Assembly (NCBI RefSeq): GCF_000020965.1
Contig: NC_011297.1
Location: forward strand, 1,646,525 to 1,710,524
Reading direction: 5' to 3'
Length of the DNA: 64,000 bases
Source: Dictyoglomus thermophilum H-6-12
GTDB lineage: Bacteria; Dictyoglomota; Dictyoglomia; Dictyoglomales; Dictyoglomaceae
The translations under genes were made by a program, and so were the position numbers. Below, piece after piece: positions 63,631 to 64,000 of this stretch. The notes under the pieces were generated by a model. The model did no database searches. It was not told the DNA's origin and saw only the letters and a program-made list of their open reading frames with translations. Each line of letters opens with the position of its first letter. The stretch's first letter is position 1.

Positions 63631-64000
63631 TATAATCTTACCTTTGGAATCTTCACTCTTTTTAAAACACCCCTTATTAACTCTTCTTTAAAAGCTCTTC
63701 CCATATTACTTCCTTCTTTAGGAATAACTCTATGAACCACCACAGGTATCACCATTTTTATAACATCTTCAGGGATAACGTAATCTCTCCCAGAAAGTAA
63801 AGCATAAGCCTGAGCACCTCTCATAATTGAGATGGATGCCCTCGGACCTGCTCCGAGAGAAAATAGTGAGTCATCTCGGGTCACATTAACAATATTCACA
63901 ATATACCTCAAAATATCCCTATCAATATAAATCTCTTTTACCAAATCTTGGGCTTTAATCAGATCTTCTTTCTTCCACACAGGCTCGATTCTCTCTAAAG
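63630..64000 (-). CDS. MoxR-family AAA+ ATPase (C-terminal part, runs off the window)
   Basis: Only the last part (about 123 residues) lies in the window; the frame is open to position 64000, so the start is beyond the right end. Residues such as SLGAGPRASISIMRGAQAYALLSG and YVIPEDVIKMVIPVVVHRV match the lid/sensor-2 region of MoxR ATPases. It overlaps the DUF58 gene by one base. The MoxR-DUF58-transglutaminase set is widespread and usually one operon. Confidence 0.9.
   Translation of the reverse strand, partial: LERIEPVWKKEDLIKAQDLVKEIYIDRDILRYIVNIVNVTRDDSLFSLGAGPRASISIMRGAQAYALLSGRDYVIPEDVIKMVIPVVVHRVIPKEGSNMGRAFKEELIRGVLKRVKIPKVRL

Overview
The window looks like a chromosome segment of a thermophilic, AT-rich, diderm bacterium, most probably a Dictyoglomus species. 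That assignment is inference from three things: a complete reverse gyrase next to bacterial-type DnaA, LexA, GrpE-DnaK-DnaJ and MurT/GatD; a set of glycoside-active enzymes (GH1, GH2, GH130, glucan phosphorylase); and proteins with signal peptides and beta-barrel features that imply an outer membrane. Genes are dense on both strands, often overlap by 1-30 bases, and usually carry strong GGAGG-type ribosome sites. Many upstream-extended reading frames swallow the ribosome site, so I moved several starts downstream. Promoters fit the TTGACA/TATAAT pattern.

Layout. 1-12 kb: a tiny basic protein, a radical SAM-HhH protein, GH1 beta-glucosidase, tRNA-Asn, GH130 enzyme, archaemetzincin, GH2 beta-mannosidase, a DUF4097-like protein, glucan phosphorylase and a ROK regulator; much of this is mannan/glucan use and its control. 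11-20 kb: aldo/keto reductase, RqcH, RluD, a Crp/Fnr regulator, DnaA and HflK/HflC with a zinc-ribbon protein. 20-27 kb: a secreted PEGA-repeat protein behind a predicted Crp-type promoter, a diguanylate cyclase, archaeal-type phosphoglycerate mutase and the NifS/IscU pair. 26.8-29.2 kb is a decayed three-gene ABC-2 exporter. 29-36 kb: a ferritin-like protein and a tight RecF-reverse gyrase-MurT-GatD run. 36-40 kb: grpE-dnaK-dnaJ behind a CIRCE element, ending in a HEPN-toxin relic. 40-46 kb: an abundant-looking outer-membrane protein with a structured leader, an apparently leaderless lexA, and a GlpA-like/oxidoreductase/DUF1667 operon behind a possible attenuator. 46-64 kb: an MFS transporter, CysK, a nucleoside kinase, glutaredoxin-GroES behind a 22-base palindromic operator, aldolase, serine biosynthesis, gamma-carbonic-anhydrase-like protein, bactofilin with an M23 peptidase, a CDP-alcohol phosphotransferase with two paralogous Cys/His proteins, and a MoxR-DUF58-transglutaminase operon running off the right end.

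The most interesting material is regulatory and hidden rather than a large new gene system: two promoter-terminator-gene arrangements that look like attenuators, a 12-bp helix able to hide the beta-mannosidase ribosome site, at least two apparently leaderless genes, a Crp-like site centred at -41.5, a CsoR/CstR-like operator over a glutaredoxin-GroES promoter, and a structured leader that may encode a short peptide. No CRISPR array, prophage or insertion sequence was seen.
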